This document shows, in pieces, positions 38,701 to 50,771 of a stretch of DNA of 64,000 nucleotides. The notes under the pieces were generated by a model, which was not told the DNA's origin, did no database searches, and worked only from the letters and a program-made list of their open reading frames with translations. Every line of letters begins with the position of its first letter. Position 1 is the stretch's first letter. The stretch covers positions 6,839,764 to 6,903,763 of the forward strand of contig OX359283.1 in NCBI GenBank assembly GCA_947179155.2, given 5' to 3'. Source of the DNA: Hedera helix. Its lineage: Eukaryota > Streptophyta > Magnoliopsida > Apiales > Araliaceae. The position numbers and the translations under genes are program-made.

Positions 38701-40205
38701 TAAATAAAAAAATAAAAGAAAACAAAAATCAATTCAATAGCTTTTATTCCTTCCTTGCCGGCAACATGATAGCTTTTGTCCCAAAAAGAATGTCACATAT
38801 GCTTACTTTTAATAATTAATAGTTTAATTAAGTATTTTTCAAGTGGGCCAATCATTGGGCTTTAATTTAAAATACCAATTGGGCTTCTATTAAATTGTTT
38901 GGGCTACTAAATTGTCAAATTTTATTATTCTCCACTTGGGCTACTAATTAACCCATGTTGGGCTAATTTAATAATTTACACATTAATTATTCAATCCATG
39001 ATTAAATAAATAATTAGATTGAATAAATAATAAAATACTCTAATCCATTAGTATTAAATTACTAAATGGACTAATAAATATTATTATTAATATTTTACAT
39101 TATTTACATTAATTAATTATCATATTAATTAATATATAAAATTTAATTCACTCATTATATTAAATTTAATTGAATATTTAATTAATGACAACTTATCAAT
39201 TATTTTTGATATTAAAACTTTAGAGTTTGTTCACTAATAATAATATATATAATTTATATATATTATTTATACACATTACCTTACCTCAAAAATAATTTCA
39301 CAATAAATTATGAAATTAAAATAAATACAATATATAATTTAATATATATTATTTAAGCCATAAATTAAATTATTTAATACATTTACATTAAATAATTCAT
39401 TTCTCATCAATTATGGAAACAATTCCATTTACCCAAAAATACATTAAAATAATAATATATTTACTCAATTTCTTATTTAAATAATTTATTAAATCATTTA
39501 ATTAATATTACACAAATAATTGTATAATTAAATTTCTCACTCTCATAAATCATTTACAATGATTTATTTAATTATAGAATATATTCATTTAATATATTCA
39601 ATTACTATTTAAAATTTCTCAATTTATTTAAACCCTTTATATATATGTACATATATATGAAATTAAAGGTTGTACATATATACAATTACTAATCTCCCTT
39701 AATTAATTCAACTACTTTATATAATTTATAATTATATAATTTACATAATTATTCCTTACAAATAATTTATCAACAATTTGCATAATTGTTGATTAATGAA
39801 TAAATTAATTCCACAATAAACCTTTTTAATTCAAGTTCGGATTAATTTAATATTAATCTATCTATTTATCACAATTTAATTAACCATTAAATTATGTTAC
39901 TAAATGTGCACGCATATATATATTCATATAAATACATATTTAATTTACACGCAACCACGTCGCATAATTACATAACTCCACTAATTAATTCTCTTAATTT
40001 AATTAGACTTGTTGTTAGTCAAGTTTATTGAATTATCACTTTACTTGCTAACTTATCAAAAATTTTGATATCACCATATCTAAGTTAGTCCGTTAAATTT
40101 AATTTGGACCTCTATTTATCTATCACTACTAGGTTATCAAACTCCAACCTTCATTAAATATTAAATATTTTATTTCTAATTCATTTAAATATCCGGGATA
40201 TTACA
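35722..40205 (-). repeat. 5' LTR of the LARD-like element
   Basis: Same ends as the 3' LTR. Includes the AT array, 77-bp repeats and CG palindromes (37665-37834). Confidence 0.95.
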
Positions 40206-40231
40206 TCTGCTGGAAAAAGAAAAAAATCATT

Positions 40232-40421
40232 GGTCGCGCAATGCGCGAGGTACTGTTTACTGTCGGTCACGGAGCTAAAACGGCGTCGTTTTGGCGAGTA
40301 AAAAAAAATTCAGCCGCGCGTCGTGCGCGGAAGCCATCTGCGGTGACATTAAAACGGCACCGTTTTGGAACATTAGAATTTGTCAGCGCGCGCAATGCGC
40401 GGGATACAGATTTTGGCGAAA
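40232..40421 (+). repeat. CG palindromes in the family A solo LTR
   Basis: TCGCGCAATGCGCGA, AAAACGGCGTCGTTTT, CCGCGCGTCGTGCGCGG, AAAACGGCACCGTTTT and GCGCGCAATGCGCGG alternate, immediately right of the nested element. Confidence 0.85.
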
Positions 40422-42309
40422 TTACGGTTTTGCCCCTCCATTCGTTTTTTCGGCTTATTTACAGAATTGTCATTCTGGATAATTTTAATTAATTTAAATG
40501 TTTAAAAATTAATTTAAAATTATGACAAAAATAATAATAATACAAAAATGATATTTAGGTATTTAATATTATATTTTCCAAATATAATAAGTATTTAGGA
40601 TTAATATTTAAATGTTGTAAATATTAATCTAGTTAGTTTAATATTATATTTTTCAAATATAATAAGTATTTAGGATTAATATTTAAATGTTGTAAATATT
40701 AATCTAGTTAGTTTAATATTATATTTTTCAAATATAATAAATATTTAGGATTAATATTTAAATATTTTAAATATTAATCTAGTTAGTTTAATATTATATC
40801 TTCTGAATTTATGATTAAAATTAATTATTTATTATTTAATTAATATTAAATAATAAACAAGGATGATAAATTAATTAATTATTATTAAATTACTATTAAA
40901 TAATAATTAAAGACAACTAAGATTGATTATTTAATTATTTATTATTTGATTAACTTTAAATAATAAATAAATTCAGTTAGTTATTATTTATTATTAAATA
41001 ATAACTGATGATATTTGAGTATTTACTATATAATTGTATTATTTATTATTTAATTTACCTTAAATAATAAATGAATCTAGGTAGTTAGTTATTATTTATT
41101 ATTAAATAATAACTAAAGATATTCGATTATTTTTAATATGATATAATTATTTATTATTTGATTAACTTTAAATAATAAATAAATCTAGTAAGTTATTAAT
41201 TACTATTAAATAATAACTAAAATTAGTTAATTACTTACTATTTAATTAATATTAAATAGTAATTAAATGAAATAAAGAAAATGTCTTTTAACTCTTTTGT
41301 TTAAACAATTATAATAAATTGTTTAATACTTTAATAAATGTCCAACACTTAAGAAAAAGTATTTTCTAATTTATTAAATTATTAACCTAATTTGATTGAG
41401 GGTCTATAAGGTTAATAATATTGTTTTGACTGATGTAAATTATGTGTTAGTACTTATGTGTGGTAGATAAGTTTCTTAATGAACGTCTCGTTGTACAAAT
41501 ACGCTGTACTAATTATTAGATCAACTTTACTAATGTTAGGTCTTTCAAAGTCAGTTAGTTAAAGCTATACATTAATTGTAGCTGAGCAGACAGGCAAGTT
41601 TTCCTAAACCCTACTCAATTTATATTCGAGCAGGATATATTATTTTATTGTTCAAGTTCCTAACTCAAACTCAAGTTATTATGTTTCAAGCATGCTATGG
41701 TTTAATTTTGTATAATTATTCCACCTCTTTAAATTGTTGATTCGCACATAGTGCTTGTTGCATGTGTTCATCAAGTATAAAAGGCTGATCACCTTCATTA
41801 CCATAAGGTTCAGTTAAATTTGTTCATGGTCATTATTGACACTCAACATTAATTGATTCAGTCATTCAATTTTTGAAATTATGATTCGTACTCTTTCATA
41901 ATTATTACATTGTTGAAAATTCAAAAGCTTATTCTTTCTTTCAATCATGATATATCGTTATTGTATTTAAACTTGCTGAGCAAAGTCGTTGCTCACTCTT
42001 GCTATATCATGATAACAAAATTCAGAATAATACGAATGTCCGAGGAGAGACGGTGACAGAAGCAAAAGACAAGATTATAGTGTTATGCATGATAACTAAA
42101 TTGTTATATGATGTAAGTAATTTTGTAAACCTTTTTATGAATCTAAAGGTATATATGTAAGTTAAGGTTAGAAACCTTGGGAAATGTTGTAGAATAAACA
42201 ATTTATGTTTATATATTCCGCATTAGTTATAGAACATGTATGAAGATGATGTATCGTGACGTACCAAGTCTAGGGTTAAAGGAACCCGGTTTGGGAGCGT
42301 TACAATGTG

Positions 42310-42438
42310 TCTAAGGGTTTGATTAAATTAGTCTTTGTCCCCATAGAGCACCAACTAGCTGATATATTCACCAAACCACTAGGTGAAGAAAGATTTTGCA
42401 CTTTAAGACGTGAACTTAGTATGTGCATGATTTTATAA
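42310..42438 (+). pseudogene. pol: Copia RNase H C terminus, resumed after the solo LTR
   Basis: Encodes SKGLIKLVFVPIEHQLADIF then TKPL and a short tail to a TAA at 42436-42438. EHQLADIFTKPL is the hallmark end of Ty1/Copia RNase H. The reading continues directly from 26530 when the insertion and one TSD copy are left out. Confidence 0.92.
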
Positions 42439-42910
42439 TTCTCAGAATGATACATATCTGCATGGAAAACTTGATCTATATATCTACATAAGTTTTGCAA
42501 TCTAATATAATATATGCTACTACTTTAATATGGAAACATAATCTTTAAAAAATTAAGGAATGATTTGCTGAAAAATTGGAAATCAATTTTAAATGTAATT
42601 TTAGCTTTCCTTGGTAGTGTTCTCTTTTTCCTTCATCTCTGTTAAAAATTGTACCCAGATTCTCTGTCTTACTTTACTCTTATCTCTTCCCTCCAAACTG
42701 ATTGAAAACTCTTCCTATACCAAACCCTCATTCTCCATAGCAAAAGTCTTCAGTTGAGGAAGGATGAAAACATGAACATCCAAAAGGGTCAGGGAAGAAG
42801 AATCGAGCACCTTTGATGACACCCCTGTCACGGTCAAATTGAGATACACGAAGAAATAGAGCATGGGTACATCACCAGGTTAATCTGGGCTAAAGCAAAT
42901 AAAGGGAAAA

Positions 42911-44383
42911 GTGAAAATTGATGTACAATCTCTAGAAATTGGCTCAAAATCGGTAATACCCACCTCCTTCTCTTTGACTAAGAACTATTTTAGAGGAAAT
43001 AATTTTGAGGCTCAGTTCAAAACTAACATTATGTTAAAACCCTTGCTTTATGAAAAATCAATGGACTTATTTATATATAAGAGATCCACTCTATAAACAC
43101 TTTTTAACTCATGTGGTATTGCTTCAATGATCTCTCCACCCACCACTGCTTACCCACAAGTTGTTCAACAATTCTATGTGAATTTTGAACTAAAACAGGG
43201 AATGTGCAATTCACTTATTAAGGGAAAATTCTATGAATTCTTTGATGAAGGTTTAGAAAAAATTCTATCCATTCCTTTCACAGGTTTGTGTCCTTTCACA
43301 TTGAAAGGTGCAACATAAGAACCTTTCTCTCTTTTAACTCAACTTCAAACTGTCATAAATGACCCTTCTCTCACTAAAGTGGTCCTTCTCACTACTCTTG
43401 AGGTATCACCTATAGCTGTTGTCATTCATAAAATCGTACGGTCAAACTTGTTGCCTTGCACTGGTCGTGGTGCTAACTTTACTTTCCAGGATCTAGTTCT
43501 AGTTTCTACTATTATGATATTATTACATATGGATTGTTGTGTCAAACTTGTTGCCTCGCACTGGTATGGATTTTAATTTGACTTTAATGATATTATTACA
43601 TATGGATAGTTGTGTCAAAAAACCAAGAAATGTCTTCCATACGGCAAAATTCTTACTAAAATCTTTCAGCATTTTGGAATTTCCTTTGAAACTGAAGCCT
43701 TCCTTCCACTTACTGAATCCATTGATTTCGAGAATCTAAAGCTGTCTCATTTGACTCTCACTGATGGTAAATTTGTTCGCCTTCATAGAGAGAATCCACT
43801 TAACAATTCATCTCAGTGGTCAATTGACAATTCCTCTATTCCTCTTCCATCTCCTGAGATCACCTCTCTTCTTCATCAAATTCTTACAAATCAAATCGAA
43901 ATAAAGAATAGCAGAGATGAAGATTGCAATGAAAACTGGAATGACAGAACTTAAACAAAGGCTCACTGCACTAGAAATAAGGAACAATCTTGTAACTGAT
44001 CAGGAAGCCACTAATCTGTTTAAACGAGTTAAGGATGAGTTTATCGATTTGCAGGCTGGTTTTAAAGTTCAGACAACTGGAATGTGGCTGCTATGCAAAG
44101 GAAAATGAATAGGAATGCATGTCAACTTAGTCATGAGCTCAAGTTTATTAACAGTCAACTCGGGACATTGAGATCTTTTGTCGCTCGACACTTTAATGAC
44201 ATTGGTCATCGACAAGCTCACTCTACTGTTCCAGATTGGCCTGAAATAAATTGGATGGCTAAATTCCCTGGTGACTTTCTAGATTTACGCACTAATTCTG
44301 ATATTCATATTCCTCAATTTTCCCATGAACTATCCTCGAAGGAATGGATGGCCGATGTTGTGCATCGCCCATACAACACCTGA
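42911..44383 (+). pseudogene. Copia third ORF (env-like position), degraded
   Basis: Mostly frame 2, with stops near 43094, 43316 and 43574, and a short frame 3 piece at 43917-44108. The recognisable part is QQFYVNFELKQG, IKGKFYEFFDEGLEKIL and SIPFTGLCPF (about 43160-43300), then VVIHKIVRSNLLPC. This resembles the domain often named putative plant transposon protein, and it matches the third ORF of the minus-strand derivative at 49116-50771. A coiled coil (LKQRLTALEIRNN) and a C-terminal segment follow. In SIRE elements the ORF here is called envelope-like by position; I see no signal peptide or membrane segment. An internal tandem duplication of a GTCAAACTTGTTGCC block lies at about 43440-43620. 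Confidence 0.65.
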
Positions 44384-44562
44384 CGGGCTGATAACACCGT
44401 TATGATAGTTGACCTTGATCATTGATTCTCTAGTTCTATTTTTATTCTATTGGGTCTGTAATGACCCAGCATCCTAGTTTTTGCTTGAATTTTCCTTTAC
44501 TATCATCCTTGGTTTAAACATTCTTTTTGCTGGTAGTTACATGGTTTTCTTTTTACTGATGA

Positions 44563-44718
44563 CAAAGGGGGAGAAAAACACTAGTTAGACTGGTGTCATG
44601 ATTATGTGAAAATGATGCTTTAGGGGGAGTATTGTTATTTTTAAACATTGCAGATTACTTTATGCATGGTTTTAAGGGGAGCCTTATTTATTGTGTTATC
44701 ATCATCAAAAAGGGGGAG
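44563..44718 (+). other. Three polypurine tracts before the Copia 3' LTR
   Basis: AAAGGGGGAGAAAAA (44565), AGGGGGAG (44622) and AAAAAGGGGGAGA (44707-44718, next to the LTR). Several such tracts are characteristic of SIRE-type elements. Confidence 0.85.
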
Positions 44719-44719
44719 A

Positions 44720-46428
44720 TAGTTGACTTGTTCAAACTCTGATCCTTGGTTTTGATGATATCTTTATTTTTATACTAAAACCTTGATTTTATCTAATGAG
44801 ATATGTGCAGCAATTTCAAAATAATGGTATGCAGCAAAATGATTTCGCCACTGGATTAAAGCTACATATGGAAAATTTCCTGTTAAAGTTTTGGAGATCT
44901 CCTCAAGTCGTTAGGTTTTCATGTAAGGTCTTGGCACACATTTATATTTCAAATCAAAGCTCATTAAGTTGCATTGCATATTTAAAAGTAAAAGAAATTA
45001 ATAATGTGATTTAATTGAATAAAAATGATATACTGAATTAATGAAGTAATTCGGACTTTCCATGTTAGGATCAATTAGTTAGAATAATTAAGGGAATTTA
45101 AATTATTGAATAATTTCATTGAACCTTCCATGTTAGAATAATTAATTTATTGACCTTTCCATGTTTGATGAAATTAGTTAATCAAAGACTTTACTGCTTG
45201 ATTGATTGATGGGTACAATTAAGAGTTTCCAATAAAACTGTTAACAAACAAATAAATCTAGAGTGATTATTGTTAACAGTAATATTTAATTGCTTGATTC
45301 TTGCTCCCATTAAAATCTCTGACCGAGACTGCTTTTCATATATAATTGATTGCTAGAATCTTGTATGTAAATATCTATTAATCAATTATGGTGTGAACTT
45401 AAAAAGGTCATATAATCTCTAGGCTTACTTTATGTTGAGGTGTCAAAGAATCTTATCCCACGATTTTTATTTTATAACATCTATTATGGGGCATCTTCAT
45501 TATATGGGATAAAGTCAATTCCTTTTGAATATAAGTTTCGATTATATGCAATCACTAAAAATATCCTGTGAATCACTACCAAGTCCAAAAAGTGGGTTAA
45601 CGGTAACTTTCCTTTTGGACCCTTCCTAAATGACTAGTTACTCCTATATATATATTACTGCCTGACCAAACCAAAAGTAGATACACAAATTCTTAATAAT
45701 ACACCGAATATAAAAATCATACACTTCACCGAAAGTTATTCTCTCTCCCGTGAAGTACTGCTACTGCTGAAGAATTTGTTTTCAGCCCTGAATCATTTGA
45801 GCTTAACTTGGTAATATCTTAATTCTTGATCATTGCATTTAGATTTGAGCTTTGTGTTGTTATATAACTCGTGTCTTGGTCATAGTACTCTTTGTAATCA
45901 TTATTGAATTTGTACTAATCAAATTTCTGCTGAAGGGTTTTGTAATTTAGTTTCGGGTTAGCTTAATAGCTTGGTGAGTAAAAATACTCAAGTGGTGCAT
46001 AGGTGTGCACAAGTGAGCATAGGTGCTTGGGAGGAATTGTCCTTAAGGTTGTGAACTTTAATTGTAAAAAGATGTCTTGTAAGGAAAAATTATTTAATAA
46101 AAAGGGGTCTCCAATACCATTCGGTATTGGACGTGGAGTAGGCCACTAGAGTAGAAGATAGGGGTCGAACCATGTTAAAATTCTTGTGTTCATGTGGTTT
46201 GGTTATTTTAATTATCATTATAAACTGCTAGCTCAACACATAACATTTATTTCCAAGCGAAAAGAATTATTTTCATTAATAGCGTAAATCAGTTTCTAAA
46301 CCAGCAAACTGAAATCAGTTATTCAACAGACTTAATTACTTAATATTTTAATAGATTACGAAAATTGGACATAGTTTTTATTCCACGCTTATTCAACCTC
46401 CCTTCTAAGTGTGCCTATTTGAATTTCA
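44720..46428 (+). repeat. Copia 3' LTR
   Basis: Colinear with 16774-18476; ends GAATTTCA followed by the TSD CTCAG. The first bases are altered relative to the 5' LTR. Confidence 0.92.
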
Positions 46429-46845
46429 CTCAGTATTACTATTAAAGTCTGAACTAACTATTGGTTTTGATAAGCTTTAACCATACTCAATTATTTGAAT
46501 TTAACATGCAGTGTCTAGCCGAACAATTAGCTTAAACAAATTTTTAAACAGTTCATAATTGAAAGAACTTTAATTACAGCACGTGCAAATAATAATATTG
46601 ATGTGGATTAATTTTAAATAATTAAACCACTTAGAGATCATGTAAAATAAATATAACTCTGGGTATAGAAAACTTGTCTGCAATGTAGTCTACTGCTTAC
46701 ACAATTTAGTTTAACTCTCTATGGAACGACCAAACATTAATAAGGTTGATTTTTCAATTCATATTAATAACCTTTATCTACATATTTAATCACATAATTA
46801 AACATTTAGTCATACATTAAACACTTAAAAATATTATCGTCCTTT

Positions 46846-47292
46846 GGTAATATTTTATTCATATAATACAAATATTAATTATTTAGTATTCTTTAAACCA
46901 TTGTATAATATTATTAATCAAACAATATTATTTACGTCTTTTACTAATATTATTAATCATTTAATAATATTTTAACCATTTCATAATATCATAACCACTT
47001 ACTAATATTATTAATCATTTAATGATATTTTATTTATTTTATAATATTAATATCATAACCACTTACTAATATTATTAATCATTTAATAATATTTTATTTA
47101 TTTTATAATATTATTAATCATTTAATAATATTTTATTCATTTTATAATATTATTAATTATTTAGTAATATTATTAATTATTTAATAATATTTTATTTATT
47201 TTATAATATTATTAATAATGTAATAATATTTTATTCTTTTCATAATATTATTAATCATTTAATAATATTTTATTCCTTTATTAATGCTTAAA
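46846..47292 (-). repeat. AT-rich tandem array in C1
   Basis: About a dozen diverged units of ATTATTAATCATTTAATAAT followed by ATTTTATT. Much shorter at the equivalent place in C0, so it expanded within C1. Confidence 0.8.
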
Positions 47293-47443
47293 CACTTAAA
47301 CCCTTTAATTTAATTGTTTAGTTACTTACTTTATTTTTTTATTATTATTATTTAATATTCTTCAAATTATAAATAATTATTTTAATTGGGTCCTAAATTA
47401 ATTATATTAATTTTTAAACATTTTGACTTAATCATTTAATCAT

Positions 47444-48168
47444 TTTGATGATCGTAGAGTTATCCTGGTAAGGAGTCGTATGTTTCACTCTACGAATCAT
47501 ACTGAATCGTTGAGTGTTCTTTGCTTGAAAACGTAGAGTCCATTCTACGATCATATAGACTGATCAGATTTAACATAAGATCAACCTAACTGATTTGATC
47601 TTTTCTAACTAAGTCCTTTCGTACATTATTACATCATTATATATATTGAAAGGACTTTACAAACTCTGTCATACACAAATACAACAATGATTCATTCTTA
47701 TGCTACTCTGCTTATATCATGCATCTTTTATGCAGAGTGACTCCTACAGAAAGATTAACCTAACATTTGTGATCTTTAAAATGTAAGTCCTTTGTACACA
47801 TATATCTTTAAAAGGACTTTACAATATTTGAACCCGATAACTTTCATTCTCTTTTATAAGCATCAGATAGTTTTCAACAAGATCATATTTGTGTTATACA
47901 AGTGTGTAAATCACAGTATTTTAAATAGGTAATATATATCATATACACATGATCATGTAGGCACATAATTTGATTAACATATAATCACTTTGTCAATTAA
48001 CCACATAAGCACTTTTAGAACATCTACGCACATAATCAAGTAAGCACATAAGCACATTAACACATAAGCACTTTGTCAGATACACATTGACAATCAACCA
48101 TGTAAGCACAATTACCACAATCATTTTTGCACAACAGTCATCATCATCAAATCAAACAACCTTCAACA
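47444..48168 (-). repeat. Truncated 3' LTR of the SIRE-type derivative
   Basis: Matches 54076-54801 with roughly 20 differences in 725 bp by eye. Bounded by the internal polypurine tract on the right; abruptly joins C1 sequence on the left. Confidence 0.9.
47611..47819. repeat. Two hairpin-forming inverted repeats
   Basis: AAGTCCTTTC (47611-47620) pairs with GAAAGGACTT (47648-47657); AAGTCCTTT (47785-47793) pairs with AAAGGACTT (47811-47819). Both are conserved in the other LTR (first pair 54243-54289). Confidence 0.8.
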
Positions 48169-48500
48169 ATCTCCCCCTATTTGATAATGACAAAACTAAT
48201 AGACTTATTGATATGACATTCATATAATGCATCTACTTGATAGGTAAATTATGTCTTACGATACAGTGAAATACTGTATGGCTAGTACAAAAGAATGATT
48301 TCATTAAATGAGCATTTTTACAAAAAAGGTTATACATACTTACAGCTGCTCTTCATGTTTCACTTTTCTCTCACTCAGTTTGCTGGTTGTTTGCTCTCTC
48401 CCCCTTAGTTGGCTGATTCTCCTTCTTCATATATGTTGTTCCCTAGGGTTCCTTGATATTGTTCCCCCTTAGTTCCTTATATTCTCTCCCCCTTTTTGAC
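48169..48500 (-). other. Polypurine tracts of the SIRE-type derivative
   Basis: Minus-strand GGGGGAG tracts at 48171-48178 (next to the LTR), about 48395-48405, 48462-48469 and 48485-48496. The multiple-tract layout is the same as in the Copia element. Confidence 0.85.
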
Positions 48501-49115
48501 ATCATCAATTTAGATATTGTATGGAGCTGACTGTGCCAATGCTGGTTTAGAAAGATATCTTGAAGTCTAACACAGAGTTTTAAGACTCTATGAGACTAAG
48601 AATAAGTACATTTTCATGGTCCATAGAATGTTGGGACTCTATGACTGGAAAATTTGTATTTTGAAAAATGTTTGCAAAATTTTGGGACTCTACGAACAGG
48701 GAGGTGGTGCAGGGTGACTAAGAGTTTAGTAAGTCACAAAAGAGGACTTTCTGATTTCTGCATTTTGATTCCCCACAGACTGGCTGGATGGTTGAGAGCT
48801 AGTCAGATTCCAGATGGATATTTCCTGGCAACTTTGGTAGTGAGGATAGAAGGGCTCACTGCTTATCAGTCTGGTTGTAATGGTTATTGCCTTTAAGAAA
48901 TGTTGAGCGACTAATGAAAGATTTGAAAATGTTGAGTAGCTCTAACTGATAGAACTTTGATCATTCATGACTATAGCCCTTAGAAGTGGTAGTATGGGAA
49001 TGAAACTGAATAGATGATCATGATCCCATGAAATAGAACATTTTTCCATCTGGCTTGCATGCTCCCTTCTTTCTCTATGTCTCCTTTTGATCTGCTTCAG
49101 TCGATATGCTTCATA

Positions 49116-50771
49116 TTACTGCTTTTCCAGTTTCCTCAGTAGTCTTACTTTCTTCAGTTTCTTTTCAACTTTCATCCTTATTTGTCTCTCATTATGACTT
49201 GTACTTGAACTGCTGCCTATTTTCTTCATAAAGCCACTTAATCCTTTTCTTCTATTTGACCTTCTTGACCTATCTTTTGATTCTTCTAATTCATAAGTGT
49301 TGGTCTCTTCTTGAAGGTGTTTATCTTCTTTCATCACAGTTTCTTGACAGTCTCCTTTCTCATCTGATTTAGCCTTTCCAGCTTCAGAATTTTCCGATAA
49401 TTGTTCCCCTGGGACAGCAACATCTTCAGCAACATCATCATCTTCGTTGAACTTGGGTGCTGAGTCTTTTACAACTAGTTCAGCTTCCTGATCAGAACCC
49501 AATATGACTTCTTTTTCAGACAGGCTATTTTTATGACATTCTGATTTTTTCTCTGAAGAGCCTATAGAAGTTTCTTCTTTTGAACTATCAGATGTTCTTT
49601 CTCCAGAATCTGAATTTGCTTCCTCATCATCAATTTCTATAACCTGAGGTGGTCCTATAATGATTGAACTTCTCCACTGTTCTCTAATTCTCCAACTTCT
49701 CCTTGGAACAGTGTGGGTAACTTTCTGTTCTATCTTCTTCTTCTTCTCAATTTCAGACCCTTTGGGATTTATCTTCTCCTTCTTAGCTTTCCCTGTACTG
49801 ACATCTTTCTCTTCTGCAACCTTCTCTGCTTCATTGAATTTTCTTTTCTTCTTTGATTCCTGACTATCATAGATCACAAGAGTTTTGTTTCTTGACTGCT
49901 CATTGGCCTCCTGTAATTTTTACTCAGATATTTCTTTCATTTCCCTTTTTCCTTTTCCTTTAGATTTCTTTTCCATCTTTCTGCTGATGTTTCTCGATCC
50001 TCGTGCCTTCTTACCCTTATTGTCATGAGGTTTCTTTTTCCAATCTTCAAACAATCTTGGAGTAATTATTTTGTTGCAGTTTAGAATTTCTCATTCATCT
50101 TCCCCAATTGCATTTGCCAGCAATTTCTTCAAAATGATGCTTATGAATCTCCCATAAAGCATCTTGGGAGTGGGCTTTCCTGCTTCAGCTCTTGTCTTTG
50201 CATCATCTATCCATCTCTTTATCCATCCTAGGAGAATTGCTCCGAAGTTAATTTTCTTTCTTTGAGCAATAGCAGTCATAAGCCTTAATTGGTCTTCACT
50301 GATAGTATCGTATGTAGTGTCTTTGCACAGAATGCTCTTCCCAACAATGTCAGCCAGAAACTCGTACTGTTGAGGGAAATCTTTCTTCTTGATTCCTTTT
50401 AGATGAGACTTCTTCTCATAGCCCATCAGCTCCAGTCCAAGCTCAATATTAATCTTGTCAAGAGAAGTAATTCCACCGATTGGAATACCTAGACTGAAAT
50501 TGATTTCAGAAACCCCTATTTGCAATGAGATTTCCTTAACCTTTGTGATGAGGGTATTTCCTCGATAATCAGCGTTTGAATAGAATTCTTTCACAAGTGT
50601 AGAAAAAATCCTAGTGTTGGTTTCCAAACACATGGTGAATCCAGCATTCTTGACCAGATGAAGAATATCTTTGAATTTCTGCTCTGCATTTCCAAATTTT
50701 TCAAAACAAACAAGATTTCCAGGAATAACTTGAAGAGATGCCATGAGATTAAACTGATTTGAGAATAGCAC
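49116..50771 (-). pseudogene. Third-ORF-like protein (plant transposon domain plus charged tail), two stops
   Basis: One minus-strand frame of 552 codons from the ATG at 50771 (or 50744) to 49116, broken by a TGA at 50091-50093 and a TAA at 49920-49922. The N-terminal part (about 226 aa) has VKEFYSNADYRG, a segment ending INFSLGIPIGGI, and QLRLMTAIAQRKKINFGAIL. It is similar in layout to the Copia third ORF at 42911-44383 and to the putative plant transposon protein family. The rest is rich in Lys, Glu and Ser with basic patches (RRSWRIREQW, RRSNRRKG) and a coiled-coil end. No signal peptide or membrane helix is seen, so an envelope role is not supported. It is well preserved compared with the gag-pol genes nearby. 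Confidence 0.7.

Larger units (their letters stand above)
28897..40205 (-). mobile_element. Complete coding-free LTR element (LARD-like), family A
   Basis: Two LTRs of 4491 bp (28897-33387) and 4484 bp (35722-40205) flank a 2334-bp internal region. The primer site GCTCTGATACCA (35707-35718, minus strand) and a polypurine tract (33388-33402, minus strand) are correctly placed. Perfect TSD TCTGC at 28892-28896 and 40206-40210. The internal region has no gag, protease, RT, RNase H or integrase similarity, so it is a large retrotransposon derivative that needs enzymes from another element. The LTRs are nearly identical, so it is the youngest insertion visible here. Confidence 0.93.
26531..42304 (+). 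mobile_element. Solo LTR, family A, split by the nested 11.3-kb element
   Basis: Own sequence is 26531-28896 and 40211-42304 (4460 bp). It begins TGTAATATCCCGGATATT and ends TTTGGGAGCGTTACA. Perfect TSD ATGTG at 26526-26530 and 42305-42309. Aligns end to end, in reverse, with both LTRs of the nested element. It interrupts the Copia RNase H exactly between the RDNV and SKGL codons. Confidence 0.94.
16774..46428 (+). mobile_element. Ty1/Copia retrotransposon, SIRE/Maximus type, interrupted
   Basis: Perfect TSD CTCAG at 16769-16773 and 46429-46433. LTRs at 16774-18476 and about 44720-46428. Protein order gag, protease, integrase, RT, RNase H (integrase before RT) defines Ty1/Copia. A third ORF after RNase H and several polypurine tracts before the 3' LTR are features of the SIRE lineage. 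Without the nested insertions it is about 10.5 kb. All coding regions carry stops or frameshifts. It is interrupted by a family B solo LTR (integrase-RT linker) and a family A solo LTR (within RNase H). Confidence 0.93.

Noticed and set aside
49116..50771. Host gene encoding a Lys/Glu-rich nuclear protein
   Set aside because: It lies between a primer site, polypurine tracts and matching LTRs, has two in-frame stops, and its N-terminal part resembles the Copia third ORF in this window.
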